Made by a program: the position numbers and the translations under genes. Below, in pieces: positions 21,806-33,500 of a DNA stretch of 64,000 nucleotides (position 1 is the first letter of the stretch; each line of letters opens with the position of its first letter). This stretch comes from Rugalucina vietnamica (taxonomy: Eukaryota > Mollusca > Bivalvia > Lucinida > Lucinidae). The notes beneath the pieces are model-generated. The model ran no database searches. It worked only from the letters and a program-made list of their open reading frames with translations, and had not been told where the DNA came from. Where the stretch lies: contig OZ024876.1 of NCBI GenBank assembly GCA_964017185.1, forward strand, positions 35,379,278 to 35,443,277, given 5' to 3'.

Positions 21806-22387
21806 ATTGTCCTCCTCAAAATCTACACTTGCCCACACTGCTATAGATTCCTTAAACTAAATAAGTTTTGCTTCTAACTGCTTAATGCTTTGCTGATATT
21901 TGGAAAAGCAAAATTTACTCGTGTATGGTCTATAGCTGGTTGGTTTCTATGTCAGTGTAAATTGAAAACAGACTAGCCTTATACTGCATTGCATGACATT
22001 GTCCATGCTTGAGAACCGCTGTATATCCGATGTACGTTGATAGACGGTGATCGTCGAGTATCAGTAGGGCTCGGGTTTAGGGAAAGTAATTCAGTTGTGT
22101 ATTGTGATAATTGTTATCACAGTTGTTTCCCTTGAGTTGAACACCCGGTTGAACAGTGTGCATGTCGTCACAATATACTGTACCTCATAATTTTCATTCA
22201 ATGTACTAGAAAGTTGGTGTGCGTGAACTAACACTTCATCTTTAATGTTGAAAGAAAACTGAAAGAAAAGGGAAATACATATAGAGGAACCCAAAATACA
22301 AGTAATTATTCGAAGATCTTCGAACTTTCAGGACGGCCCTCATAACAGCTTATTTAGTTGACGTCATTTAAAATTTTCATTTTCCAG
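21806..22387. other. Intergenic, nothing recognised
   Basis: Short open frames only. Confidence 0.3.
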
Positions 22388-22539
22388 GAAACGGTGCATT
22401 TCCAGGAAACGACAACACAAGAAAACCTATCTCGATTTCTAACAAAGTCCAACACACACCAGCCAGTAAAGTCAGAGAAGAAAGATTGAAACTAGAAATT
22501 TTGGATTTGAAAAGAAGGTCGCTGATTTGCTGCATCTGA
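22388..22539 (+). CDS. Orphan terminal-exon-like coding segment
   Basis: It follows an acceptor-like TTTTCATTTTCCAG and reads in one frame to TGA at 22537-22539 (49 codons). The product starts NGAFPGNDNTRKP, has a Ser/Lys-rich middle (SNKVQHTPASK) and ends in a charged helix-like VREERLKLEILDLKRR. This pattern looks like the C-terminus of a Myb/SANT-like or transposon-derived DNA-binding protein, but I cannot name it. No matching upstream exon was found on the plus strand. A second TTTCCAG 12 bases on gives an alternative acceptor. It could be an exon of a gene lying further left or a captured relic. Confidence 0.35.
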
Positions 22540-23604
22540 TCTCAGTGTTTCTGCATCGGATCCAAAATAACCGAGTTTCTGCATATACAAAACTTAGATT
22601 TTGTCAAGATGTGGCTCATTATATGTTTACAAAAATGACAGAAGAAAGTTTCTTGCATTCTACTTTATTTTTCATTGTTAAACGACTTATTTCCCATGTA
22701 TTGTTGGTGCTCAAATGGAGTCTTGTTGCGGTTGAAGGTGAGCATGTTAACCGAATTCGTTTTTAATTTTGGTTCATGTTTGAATTTGAATATTTTCAAA
22801 TGTAGAAATTCTCCCGTTTGCTCATTTAGCCGTTAGATGGACTAAGGCATTCTTAAACATCCCATTGCCAAGTTAGAAGATTTGGCATTGGAACAAAAAC
22901 AATATTGCAATTTTAGAATGACAGGTAGTTTTGCTATTTCTGCATTTCTGTGATTCGGGACACCTGTCGTAAGTCAATGAGTACGTGACAATCATTCAAA
23001 CAGTTTTGCTGACAATGCATGAATTTGGTAGATGAAAGAAGATAATAAGTCCTACACGGGTGTTTTAACGATGAATGTGTGTTTTATTACCATAAAATGT
23101 AACTGACATTTGGCGGGAAATTCAGCGGCCATTTTAGCACAGCGATAACGTCGGTAAAAGTTGGTCAACTTCTCAGCTTATTTGCTGGTTTCATAGAACT
23201 TCTCCCGCAAAACCCGAATGCTCGACGGAAGACCAGGGTTTCTTCGTATGACTAAGCTATAAGCCCAATGGATAAGCGTTGGAGTCATTTTTCTTTGCAA
23301 ATCTGAAAGAAGGGGGTATTTCACTTCCTCCAGACTGATCATTCCAGACACTTATGTAATTTGATCTTAAAAACTCACACTTTTCAATGTTTTGTTACAC
23401 TGGTATGCAATTTAAGAAGTAGAACTAAGAGGCTCACTTCTGATAGATTTGCATGAGTGAACAACATTTTGAAATGCGTTTTTAAGCCACTTTAAATGTC
23501 GCAAGATTTGGCGGGAAATTCGGCAGCCATGTTAAAGAATTATTTTGCATGCGGAAGAATGTTCCTTAAGAAAATGAAAATCGGTCAAATCGAATGTTTG
23601 CTTA
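22540..23604. other. Intergenic, nothing recognised
   Basis: Contains TTTGGCGGGAAATTC twice (about 23109 and 23508) and the repeat string near 23274 shared with 17748. No supported gene. Confidence 0.3.
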
Positions 23605-23715
23605 CCTACTGAAATCCAAAATTTCCAGCCTCTAACCATCTTCTGTGACTGAACAGCCATGTTTGGGTCGGACATGGTAGAAACCCAAATTGTTGGTTTT
23701 CTCACGCACAGGCTC
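23605..23715 (-). mobile_element. MITE family A, truncated copy
   Basis: Right half only: CCAAAATTTCCAGCCTCTAA, GGTTTTCTCACGCACAGGCTC. The left terminal repeat is absent. Confidence 0.7.
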
Positions 23716-23750
23716 ATTTATACCAACAAGATCTATAGATATCATCATTT

Positions 23751-23984
23751 GAGCCACCTCGTGAGAAAACCAACAATGTGGTTTCCGAACAGGTCTGACA
23801 CAAACCGGCCTGTATAAGCACAGAAGATGGCTAGAGGCTGGAACTTTTGGATTTAGAAAGTACAGGAATTGTACAATTGGTGTAGCGAAAACAAAGGCGC
23901 TGATCAGCTTCGCAGTTACTGCGAAGCTGATCTGCGCCTTTGTTTTCGCATAAGCAGATTGTTGGTTTTTTCATGAGGCGGCTC
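23751..23984. mobile_element. MITE family A, full copy with ATTT target duplication
   Basis: GAGCCACCTCGTGAGAAAAC and TTTTTCATGAGGCGGCTC are the terminal repeats. Inside is a long palindrome: GCGAAAACAAAGGCGCTGAT and its complement around a TTACT centre. ATTT flanks both sides. Confidence 0.88.
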
Positions 23985-24477
23985 ATTTTATATTCATAGC
24001 ATAATCAAAGCTTGGTGCAACGTAACCTTTTTAGTATATTGGCAATTATGCTAGGAAAATACCTAACTTTGTTAGAAAAATGAGAATTAGTAGCTTAACT
24101 TAAAAAGTAACTTCTTCCCATGTACGTAGTACCAGACGCATTCTTTAATGTGCCTCAGCACGGCATATGAAAATTATTCATTTTAGGATTCATCTTTATG
24201 ACTTCAAGGCATAGCTTTAAACATAGCAGGTACATTTTCATCCAGGTAATTCCAGAAGTTATATCATTCCTGAAATTTTTGTAACAGAAATTCACTAAAT
24301 GTTGAAATCCTTATCAGAGAGTTATGCCACAGTGTAAATGTATATTGTACGATATTAAGAAAATTCTTATCTAAGGCCCTACCTGGTGTCAAGTGGGGGT
24401 AATAAAGGATACTTCTAAGGTTATGCAAGTATACAAAGTATTTAAACAAAATTATACAGTGTTGTTGTTGTTTGCAG

Positions 24478-24553
24478 ATGGCCATGATGTCGTGGAAGTC
24501 TCTGGTTTCGGTTACAAGACAGTACACCTGCCTCGTTGTACCAAGAAATGAAG
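24478..24553 (+). CDS. MRPS11: MRPS11 coding exon 1
   Basis: 76 nt, phase 1 end (GAAG|GTATTT). It encodes the predicted targeting peptide. The preceding TTGTTTGCAG suggests the exon may be spliced from an upstream UTR exon. Confidence 0.85.
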
Positions 24554-27500
24554 GTATTTGCTGTAGTTTAACAGAATATTTTGACATAGAGGTACTAAGG
24601 AGCCGCTTCACAAGAAAACCAGTTTTCCTATAAGCTCACATTGTGAGCTAAATAAACAAAATCAACATGGAATGCATATGGAAAAACAAAGGCGCAGATA
24701 AGCTGTGTTGTAACTGCACAGTTAGTAACTGCACAGCTAACTGTGCAGAATCAGCCCCTTTGTTTTCGCAACACAGACACTCAGACAGGACAATCTCTTC
24801 TTCTTGAATCCGAAATTTCAAGCTTCTAGCCTTCTCTGGCTGTACAGGCTGGTTGGTGTCAGAGCCCGACACTGTTTGTCACTTATGTGTACATGTATCT
24901 TTTTTTTCTCTATCAATAAACATAGATATCTCTAAGGCCACTGGGCCAATTGCTATTAAAGTTTATCAGAAGCATCAATGGGGTTTGGGAAAGGTTGTGT
25001 CAGGTTTAAGGCCAGGTTGGATCTGAACTCTGGTCTCCATGGCAACAGATAGCTCCCATAGACTTACAATGGGAAAAACAAATTTTTCCCAATTCAGACA
25101 AAATGCGGCTAATCTTCCCAATGCTAAGGACCCCTGGCCCCATTCCAAGATATTGTAGTGAGAGCCCTGTAGGTTGCTATTACATGTTTTTGTGAGAAAC
25201 GTTGACCATATCTGCAGTAACTGACTAACTCCAGTGCTTAACACACAATCAATATTGGAAAAGCAGCCCGGTAACCAGCACACACACACCCCACCCCCAT
25301 TTCTGATTGGCCAGAAAATGGAGGGTATTACTGGTTACTTGCTTTACTATTAAAATAATGGTTGTTTGTAATCTGGAATCCAGTCATTAATGCAGATATG
25401 AGCCACATCATGAGAAAACAAACGTTTTGCATAGCCGAAAACAAAGGCGCTGATGAGCTTCACAGTAACTGCAAAGCTGATCAGTGGCTTTGTTTTCGCT
25501 ACACGGATAGTATGATTCCTCTACTTTCTAAATCCAAAATTTCCAGCCTCTAGCCATCTTCGGTACATGTACAGCTCGGTTTGTGTCGGCCCTGTTAAGA
25601 AACCACTGTGTTGCTTTTCTAGTACTGTGGCTCATATGAGTCATAGCAAGGTGGAAAGTGACAACCTTCCCTAAAAATTCAGACACACAGTACATGCTGA
25701 TCTCTATCTTCATCATTACGAAAACTTGCCCATGCAATATACAGATATTCTTTTCAGCTGTAAAAATTGAAATATTTCATTGGAAAAATTTTGATTTTTT
25801 TAATATTCTTGCTCAAAACATAGATTGTGGGTACACGTTAGAACCGCCTTGCAGAGGAGGTTCTAACGAGTACCCACAATCTATGTTTTGGATCAAAGGT
25901 AAGAAAAATAGGTATACACATGTAAGCCCCACTTGTACTATATAAAAGTGGGGTATGAGGGGGTATACATTTCATGGATGTTTTTCTGATGTTCAGTCAA
26001 CTTCAGTGTGTAGGTAATTTGTCGTAATAAAATGGGTTTCTTTTCCAGTTTACTTGAGGCTAAGAGCATGTGGATTCCATAACAGTCCAGTACATCGGTA
26101 CATTGGGAAAGAAAAGTCCTTGACAAAAAAAGGTGTGCAGAAGTCGATAGAGACGCAAGTGGAACAGGGAATGGGGGTTATCACAGTACTGAGGAAAGAT
26201 GAGCTGCAGTAAGTTCCCATACCTGGTCTCGATGTTATAAAACTTTTTTTTCATGCTCAACTCATTTGAGCATAAAATTTAAAATGCTCATAAGTGACAA
26301 AATAGCCCAAATAAATGGAAATTTCAGGTTTAGGTCACCATAACCTGTAATTTATCCTGATCATAAATGTTAAAATGCCAACAATTGTTGGCATTTTAAC
26401 ATTTATGAGCAGGATGAATTTTAGTCTCAGCTGAGTTGAGCATGAAAAAAGTTTTATAACCTCGGGGCCAGAACATTTCTTTGCCGTTTAACTTACCAGT
26501 CAACAGTTGAAACAATTTTTAGCTCGACTGCACGAAGTGCATAGAGCTATTGCAGTCACCCCGGTCGTCCACGTTCCCGTTCCCGTGCGCGTGCGCGTTC
26601 CCGTGCGCGTCACACTTGCGTTAAAGTTTTCTAGAAGTCCATATCTTGACAACCACTCATCAGAAAGCATTCATACTTGGACCATAGATACCCTGTAGGG
26701 TTAGCTTATATTCCATGGCATCGGGCCCCTGGGTCCAGGCCAGGGGGTGGGGCTGGAGGTTAAAATCTAGAACTCCTTCAAAAATGGCAATTCTTGTGTT
26801 AAAGTTTTTCTAGAAGTCCATATCTTGACAACCACTCATCAGAAAGCATTGATACTTGGGCCAATGACACCCTGTAGGGTCAGCTTTCATTCCATGGCAT
26901 CAGATCCCTGGGTCCATGCCAGGGGGTGGGGCTAGAGGTTAAAATCTAGAACACCATTAATAATTATGGCTTTTCTGTGATATAGTATTCTAGAAGTCTA
27001 TATCTTGAAAACTTTTTATCAGAGGGCTTTCATACTCGGACCATAGGTACCCTGTAGGGTTGAGTTTCATTTCATGGCATCGGATCTCTGGGTCCATGCC
27101 TGGGGGTTGGGGCTAGAGGTTAAAAACTAGAACACTGTAAAAAATAGATGTACTGCTGTGTAACTTTTAGAAGGAGTCTATATCTTGACAACAACTTATC
27201 ATAAAGCATTCATACTTCATACACTTTAGGTTCCATGACATCGGACCTCTGGGTCGGCGTCAGGGGGCGGGGCTAGAGGTCAAAATCTAGAACTCCCTGA
27301 TTTTTTTTTTTCTTTTTATTTCTTAATAGAAACAACTTAGGAAGATGGTTGGTCATTCATCTTTTGACTTTGTGACACTGACATGTGTGTCATGACTGTA
27401 AGGGTCTGTTGACCTACTTTCCATGGTTCAGTGATTTTGCCTTATAACTTGACACTCAATTAGTATATTTTCTTACTTCTTTCAGATTATGAGTGAGTAC

Positions 27501-30500
27501 AATCAAGCCTTTGACCCCGATATACTTATAGGTCACTGTGACCTAATTTCATGGTTCAGTGATTTTGCCTTATATCTTGACACTCAATTAGTATATTTTC
27601 ATACTTTTTTCAGATTATGAGTGAGTATGACCAGACCTTTGACCCCAATATACTTATAGGTCACTGTGACCTAATTTCACGGTTCAGTGACTTTGCCTTA
27701 TATCTCGGCACTCAAGTGGTTTATGAACAAACTTCTTTCACACACTGTTTGCGTATGACAAGACCTTTGACCCTAAAGTAGTCCTAGGTCAATATGACCT
27801 TATTTCATGGTTCAGTGATTTTCCTTTATATCTCGGCCCTCAATTGGTATATGAACATACTTCTTTCACGATATGTTTGCGTATGACAAGACCTTTGACC
27901 GTAAAGTATTCCTGGGTCACTGTGACCTAATTTCATGGTTCAGTGACTTTGCCTTATATCTCGACACTCAGTTGGTATTTTGTCATACTTCTTTCTGATT
28001 ATGAATGAGTTTGACCAGACCTTTAACACAAACATACTTATAGGTCACTATGACCTTATTTCATGGTTCAGTGATTTTGCTTTATATCTCAACACTGAAT
28101 GGGTATATGATCATATTTCTTTCACATTATGAGTAAGTATCACTAGACCTTTAACCCTGAAATACTTATAGGTCAGTGTGAACTTATTTCACGGTTCAGT
28201 GATTTTGCCTTGTGTTTTGGCACTCAGTTGGTATATGAACACACTTCTTTCACAATATGAGTGAAACCTTTAAATCTTAGGTAGTTATAGTTATCTTTCA
28301 TGGTTCAGTGATTTTGCCTTATTGCATGATAGCAAAAAGATGTATGAGCATAATGCTTTGGGTTACTGGTTGGGTTTGGCCTTATGTTTGACAAAGGTCA
28401 GAAGCAGTCGAGCACGCTGTCCTGCGACAGCTCTTATTCACATATTGTTGAGAAGAAGTGGCTAAAGTACTGCTTCTTGCTTTGTGTGTATTAATCAGTG
28501 CTATGGGGACTTCCTATCTTGCTTAAGGCCCAGACAGGCATAAATGACCTTGGCCAAAGGCCATATTTCAAAGACTAAATCTCAGGTGAGCTTTCTCAGG
28601 TCCATTGGCCCTCTTTTTTTTTTTTTTTTTTTTTTGTTGTTGTTGTTGTTGTTGTTCTAATGCTCATTATTACTCTTGACATGCGGCGTTGCTTTACAAC
28701 ACCACCGGAACGAAAATTAACGCTCTTATGTCGTGCCTTTTTGAACTGGAGAAAGCTGTAGCTTTTACGTCCTTTAGTACGAATGTTACATTTGTCTCCA
28801 TTAAAGACTGCGACAAATTTTCACCAAAACTCAGAAAATGAGAATTTCTGTCGTAAAAGGCATTTATTGTTATTCTTGCGTCAGTCGCAACTTGAAATGG
28901 GACGTGTGTTTGCACCACGATGTTACGTTACGTCGTGGAAAATACCAAAAACTCACTACCACACATAGCAAATCCTCAAATAGCACGAAAACGAGCACGG
29001 TTGTCAAGGACTTTCTTTCAAGCAACTTGTTCCAAAGTGATTCACTCAGAATATCGTTTTTTAAAAATATTTCATCATGGAATTTAGGAGAAAAATATGT
29101 TTATGTGCGAAATCTGACATCTATTTCCCGTTTCCCCATTGAGTTTAATGGCAAAAATGGTGTTTTTGGATTGCCTGTAGCTCAAAAACTAATCCTGTAT
29201 TACAGTGTAGTCAAGGAATATTTTTGCATATTCCAATGGGGGAGCATTTAATACATTGTAAATAGTAAAGACACACAGTTGCGAATTAGTCAGATCAATT
29301 ATGAAAACTTGCCCATGCAGTATGCAGAGATTTTTTGAGCTTTAAAAATTGAAAATTTTCAGCTGAAAAAATAAATGATATTTTTCTTATTTTTGTTCAA
29401 AACATAAATTGTGGGTACATGTTAGAACTGCCTAGCCAAGGCGGCTCTAACGAGTGCCCACAATCTATGTTTTGGAGCAAAAATAAGAAAAATAGGTATA
29501 CCCCAGCATACCACCCCAGTTTTGCTATATAAAAGTGGGGTTCAAAGGGGACGTGTTTTCGTGATCTGTGTATGGCTGTCATCACAGTTACCAGGGATGT
29601 CTCTCTTGAAATAAAGCCTTTACATGAGCAATTGTGTGAGAAAACCAACAATTTGGGTTTCCGACCAGGTCGGACACAAACTAGCCTGTTCAGTCACAGA
29701 AGCAGGCTAGACACTTGAAATTTTGGACTTATTAAGATGAGGCATCATACCATCTTTGGAGCAAAAACAAAGGAGCTGATCAGCTGTGCAGTTACTGCAC
29801 AGCTGATCTGCGTTTTTGTTTTGCATATGCAAATTTTTGTTTTTGCAGCTGCTCAGTCATTATTAACAATGCTGATTTGTTCTAGACCAGGAGTGATTTT
29901 TCCCTCCAAAGAAACTGCTACCTCTCTGATAGATGGTGTAAAGTTTGATGAAATACCGATCCTACATGTAAAAGCAACGAAAAACAACACCACAGCCTCT
30001 TGTGATAAATATGATGGTAAGTACACCAACACCATAGCCTCTTGTGATAAATATGATGGTAAGTAGACCAACACCACAGCCTCTTGTGATAAATATGACG
30101 GTAAGTACACCAACACCATAGCCTCTTTTGATAAATATGATGGTAAGTACACCAACACCATAGCCTCTTTTGATAAATATGATGGTATAACACCAACACC
30201 ACAGCCTCTTGTGATAAATATGATGGTAAGTACACCAACACCATAGCCTCTTGTGATAAATATGATGGTAAGTACACCAACACCATAGCCTCTTGTGATA
30301 AATATGACGGTAAGTACACCAACACCACAGCATCTTGTGATAAATATGATGGTAAGTACACCAACACCATAGCCTCTTGTGATAAATATGATGGTAAGTA
30401 CACCAACACCATAGCCTCTTGTGATAAATATGATGGTAAGTCAGCCTCTTGTGATAAATATGATGGTAAGTACATCAACACCACAGCCTCTTGTGATAAA

Positions 30501-33500
30501 TACATGGTGGTAAGTACACCAACACCATAGCCTCTTGTGATAAATATGATGGTAAGTACACCAACACCATAGCCTCTTTTGATAAATATGATGGTAAGTA
30601 GACCAACACCACAGCCTCTTGTGATAAATATGACGGTAAGTACACCAACACCATAGCCTCTTTTGATAAATATGATGGTAAGTACACCAACACCATAGCC
30701 TCTTTTGATAAATATGATGGTATAACACCAACACCACAGCCTCTTGTGATAAATATGATGGTAAGTACACCAACACCATAGCCTCTTGTGATAAATATGA
30801 TGGTAAGTACACCAACACCATAGCCTCTTGTGATAAATATGACGGTAAGTACACCAACACCACAGCATCTTGTGATAAATATGATGGTAAGTACACCAAC
30901 ACCATAGCCTCTTGTGATAAATATGATGGTAAGTACACCAACACCATAGCCTCTTGTGATAAATATGACGGTAAGTCAGCCTCTTGTGATAAATATGATG
31001 GTAAGTACATCAACACCACAGCCTCTTGTGATAAATACATGGTGGTAAGTACACCAACACCATAGCCTCTTGTGATAAATATGGTGGTAAGTACACCAAC
31101 ACCATAGCCTCTTGTGATAAATATGACAGTAAGCACACCAACACCGTAGCCTCTTGTGATAAATATGATGGTAAGTACACCAATACCATAGCCCTCTTGT
31201 GATTAATATGACGGTAAGTACACCAACACCATAGCCTCTTGTGATAAATATGATGGTAAATACACAAACACCATAGCCTCTTGTGATAAATATGACGGTA
31301 AGTACACCAACACCATAGCCTCTTGTGATAAATATGACGGTAAGTCAGCCTCTTGTGATAAATATGATGGTAAGTACACCAACACCACAGCCTCTTGTGA
31401 TAAATACATGGTGGTAAGTACACCAACACCATAGCCTCTTGTGATAAATATGGTGGTAAGTACACCAACACCATAGCCTCTTGTGATAAATATGACAGTA
31501 AGCACACCAACACCGTAGCCTCTTGTGATAAATATGATGGTAAGTACACCAATACCATAGCCCTCTTGTGATTAATATGACGGTAAGTACACCAACACCA
31601 TAGCCTCTTGTGATAAATATGATGGTAAATACACAAACACCATAGCCTCTTGTGATAAATATGACGGTAAGTACACCAACACCATAGCCTCTTGTGATAA
31701 ATATGATGGTAAATACACAAACACCATAGCCTCTTGTGATAAATATGACGGTAAGTACACCAACACCATAGCCTCTTGTGATAAATATGATGGTAAGTAC
31801 ACCAACACCATAGCCACTTATGATAAATATGATGGTAAGTACACCAACACCATAGCCACTTGTGATAAATATGATGGTAAGTACACCAACACCACAGCCT
31901 CTTGTGATGAATATGATGGTAAGTACACCAACACCATAGCCACTTGTGATAAATATGATGGTAAGTACACCAACACCGTAGCCTCTTGTGATAAATATGA
32001 TGGTAAGTACACCAACATTACAGCCTCTTGTGATAAATACATGGTGGTAAGTACACCAACACCACAGCCTCTTGTGATAAATATGATGGTAAGTACACCA
32101 ACACCATAGCCTGTTGTGATAAATATGATGGTAAGTACACCAACACCACAGCCTCTTGTGATAAATATGACGGTAAGTACACCAACACCATAGCCTCTTT
32201 TGATAAATATGGTGGTAAGTACACCAACACCATAGCCTCTTTTGATAAATATGATGGTAAGTACACCAACACCACAGCCTCTTGTGATAAATATGGTGGT
32301 AAGTACACCAACACCATAGCCTCTTGTCATAAATATGACAGTAAGCACACCAACACCATAGCCTCTTGTGATAAATATGATGGTAAGTACACCAATACCA
32401 TAACCCTCTTGTGATAAATATGATGGTAAGTACACCAACACCATAGCCTCTTGTGATAAATATGATGGTAAATACACAAACACCATAGCCTCTTGTGATA
32501 AATATGACGGTAAGTACACCAACACCATAGCCTCTTGTGATAAATATGATGGTAAATACACAAACACCATAGCCTCTTGTGATAAATATGACGGTAAGTA
32601 CACCAACACCATAGCCTCTTGTGATAAATATGATGGTAAGTACACCAACACCATAGCCACTTGTGATAAATATGATGGTAAGTACACCAACACCATAGCC
32701 TCTTGTGATAAATATGATGGTAAATACACAAACACCATAGCCTCTTGTGATAAATATGACGGTAAGTACACCAACACCATAGCCTCTTGTGATAAATATG
32801 ATGGTAAGTACACCAACACCATAGCCACTTGTGATAAATATGATGGTAAATACACCAACACCACAGCCTCTGGTGATGAATATGATGGTAAGTACACCAA
32901 CACCATAACCCTCTTTTCATAAATATGATGGTAAGTACACCAACACCACAGCCTCTTGTGATAAATATGATGGTAAGTACACCAACACCACAGCCTCTTG
33001 TGATAAATACATGGTGGTAAGTACACCAACACCATAGCCTCTTGTGATAAATACATGGTGGTAAGTAGACCAACACCATAGCCTCTTGTGATAAATATGA
33101 CGGTAAGTACACCAACACCATAGCCTCTTGTGATAAATATGATGGTAAGTACACAAACACCATAGCCTCTTGTGATAAATATGATGGTAAGTACACCAAC
33201 ACCATAGCCTCTTGTGATAAATAAGACGGTAAGAACACCAACACCACAGCCCTCTTGTGATAAATATGACGGTAAGTACACCAACACCATAGCCTCTTGT
33301 GATAAATATGATGATAAGTACACCTGGACCTCTTTATAGCATGATTCATTACAACATGGTTTTGATATAACACGGCTCATTGCTGGACCCCAAATGGTCA
33401 TTTTAGACCGATTTTGCTATATGTCTACACATTATACTCTGGTTATAACACGGAATGGATACCTAACATGGAAATTGGCTTGGACTGCAACAATAGTGTT

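Noticed and set aside
28838..29251. 137-codon plus-strand frame in MRPS11 intron 2
   Set aside because: No recognisable motif, no acceptor or donor at suitable places, and inclusion would disturb the agreed exon 2-3 phase.
29985..33323. Array mistaken for a CRISPR
   Set aside because: The 42-bp units are directly adjacent with no unique spacers, and the setting is a eukaryotic intron.
29853..33401. Long minus-strand open frames (up to 527 codons) with 14-residue repeats such as YLPSYLSQEAM
   Set aside because: They are the reverse translation of the 42-bp minisatellite, which stays open in several frames because 42 is a multiple of three. No start context, domain or splice support.
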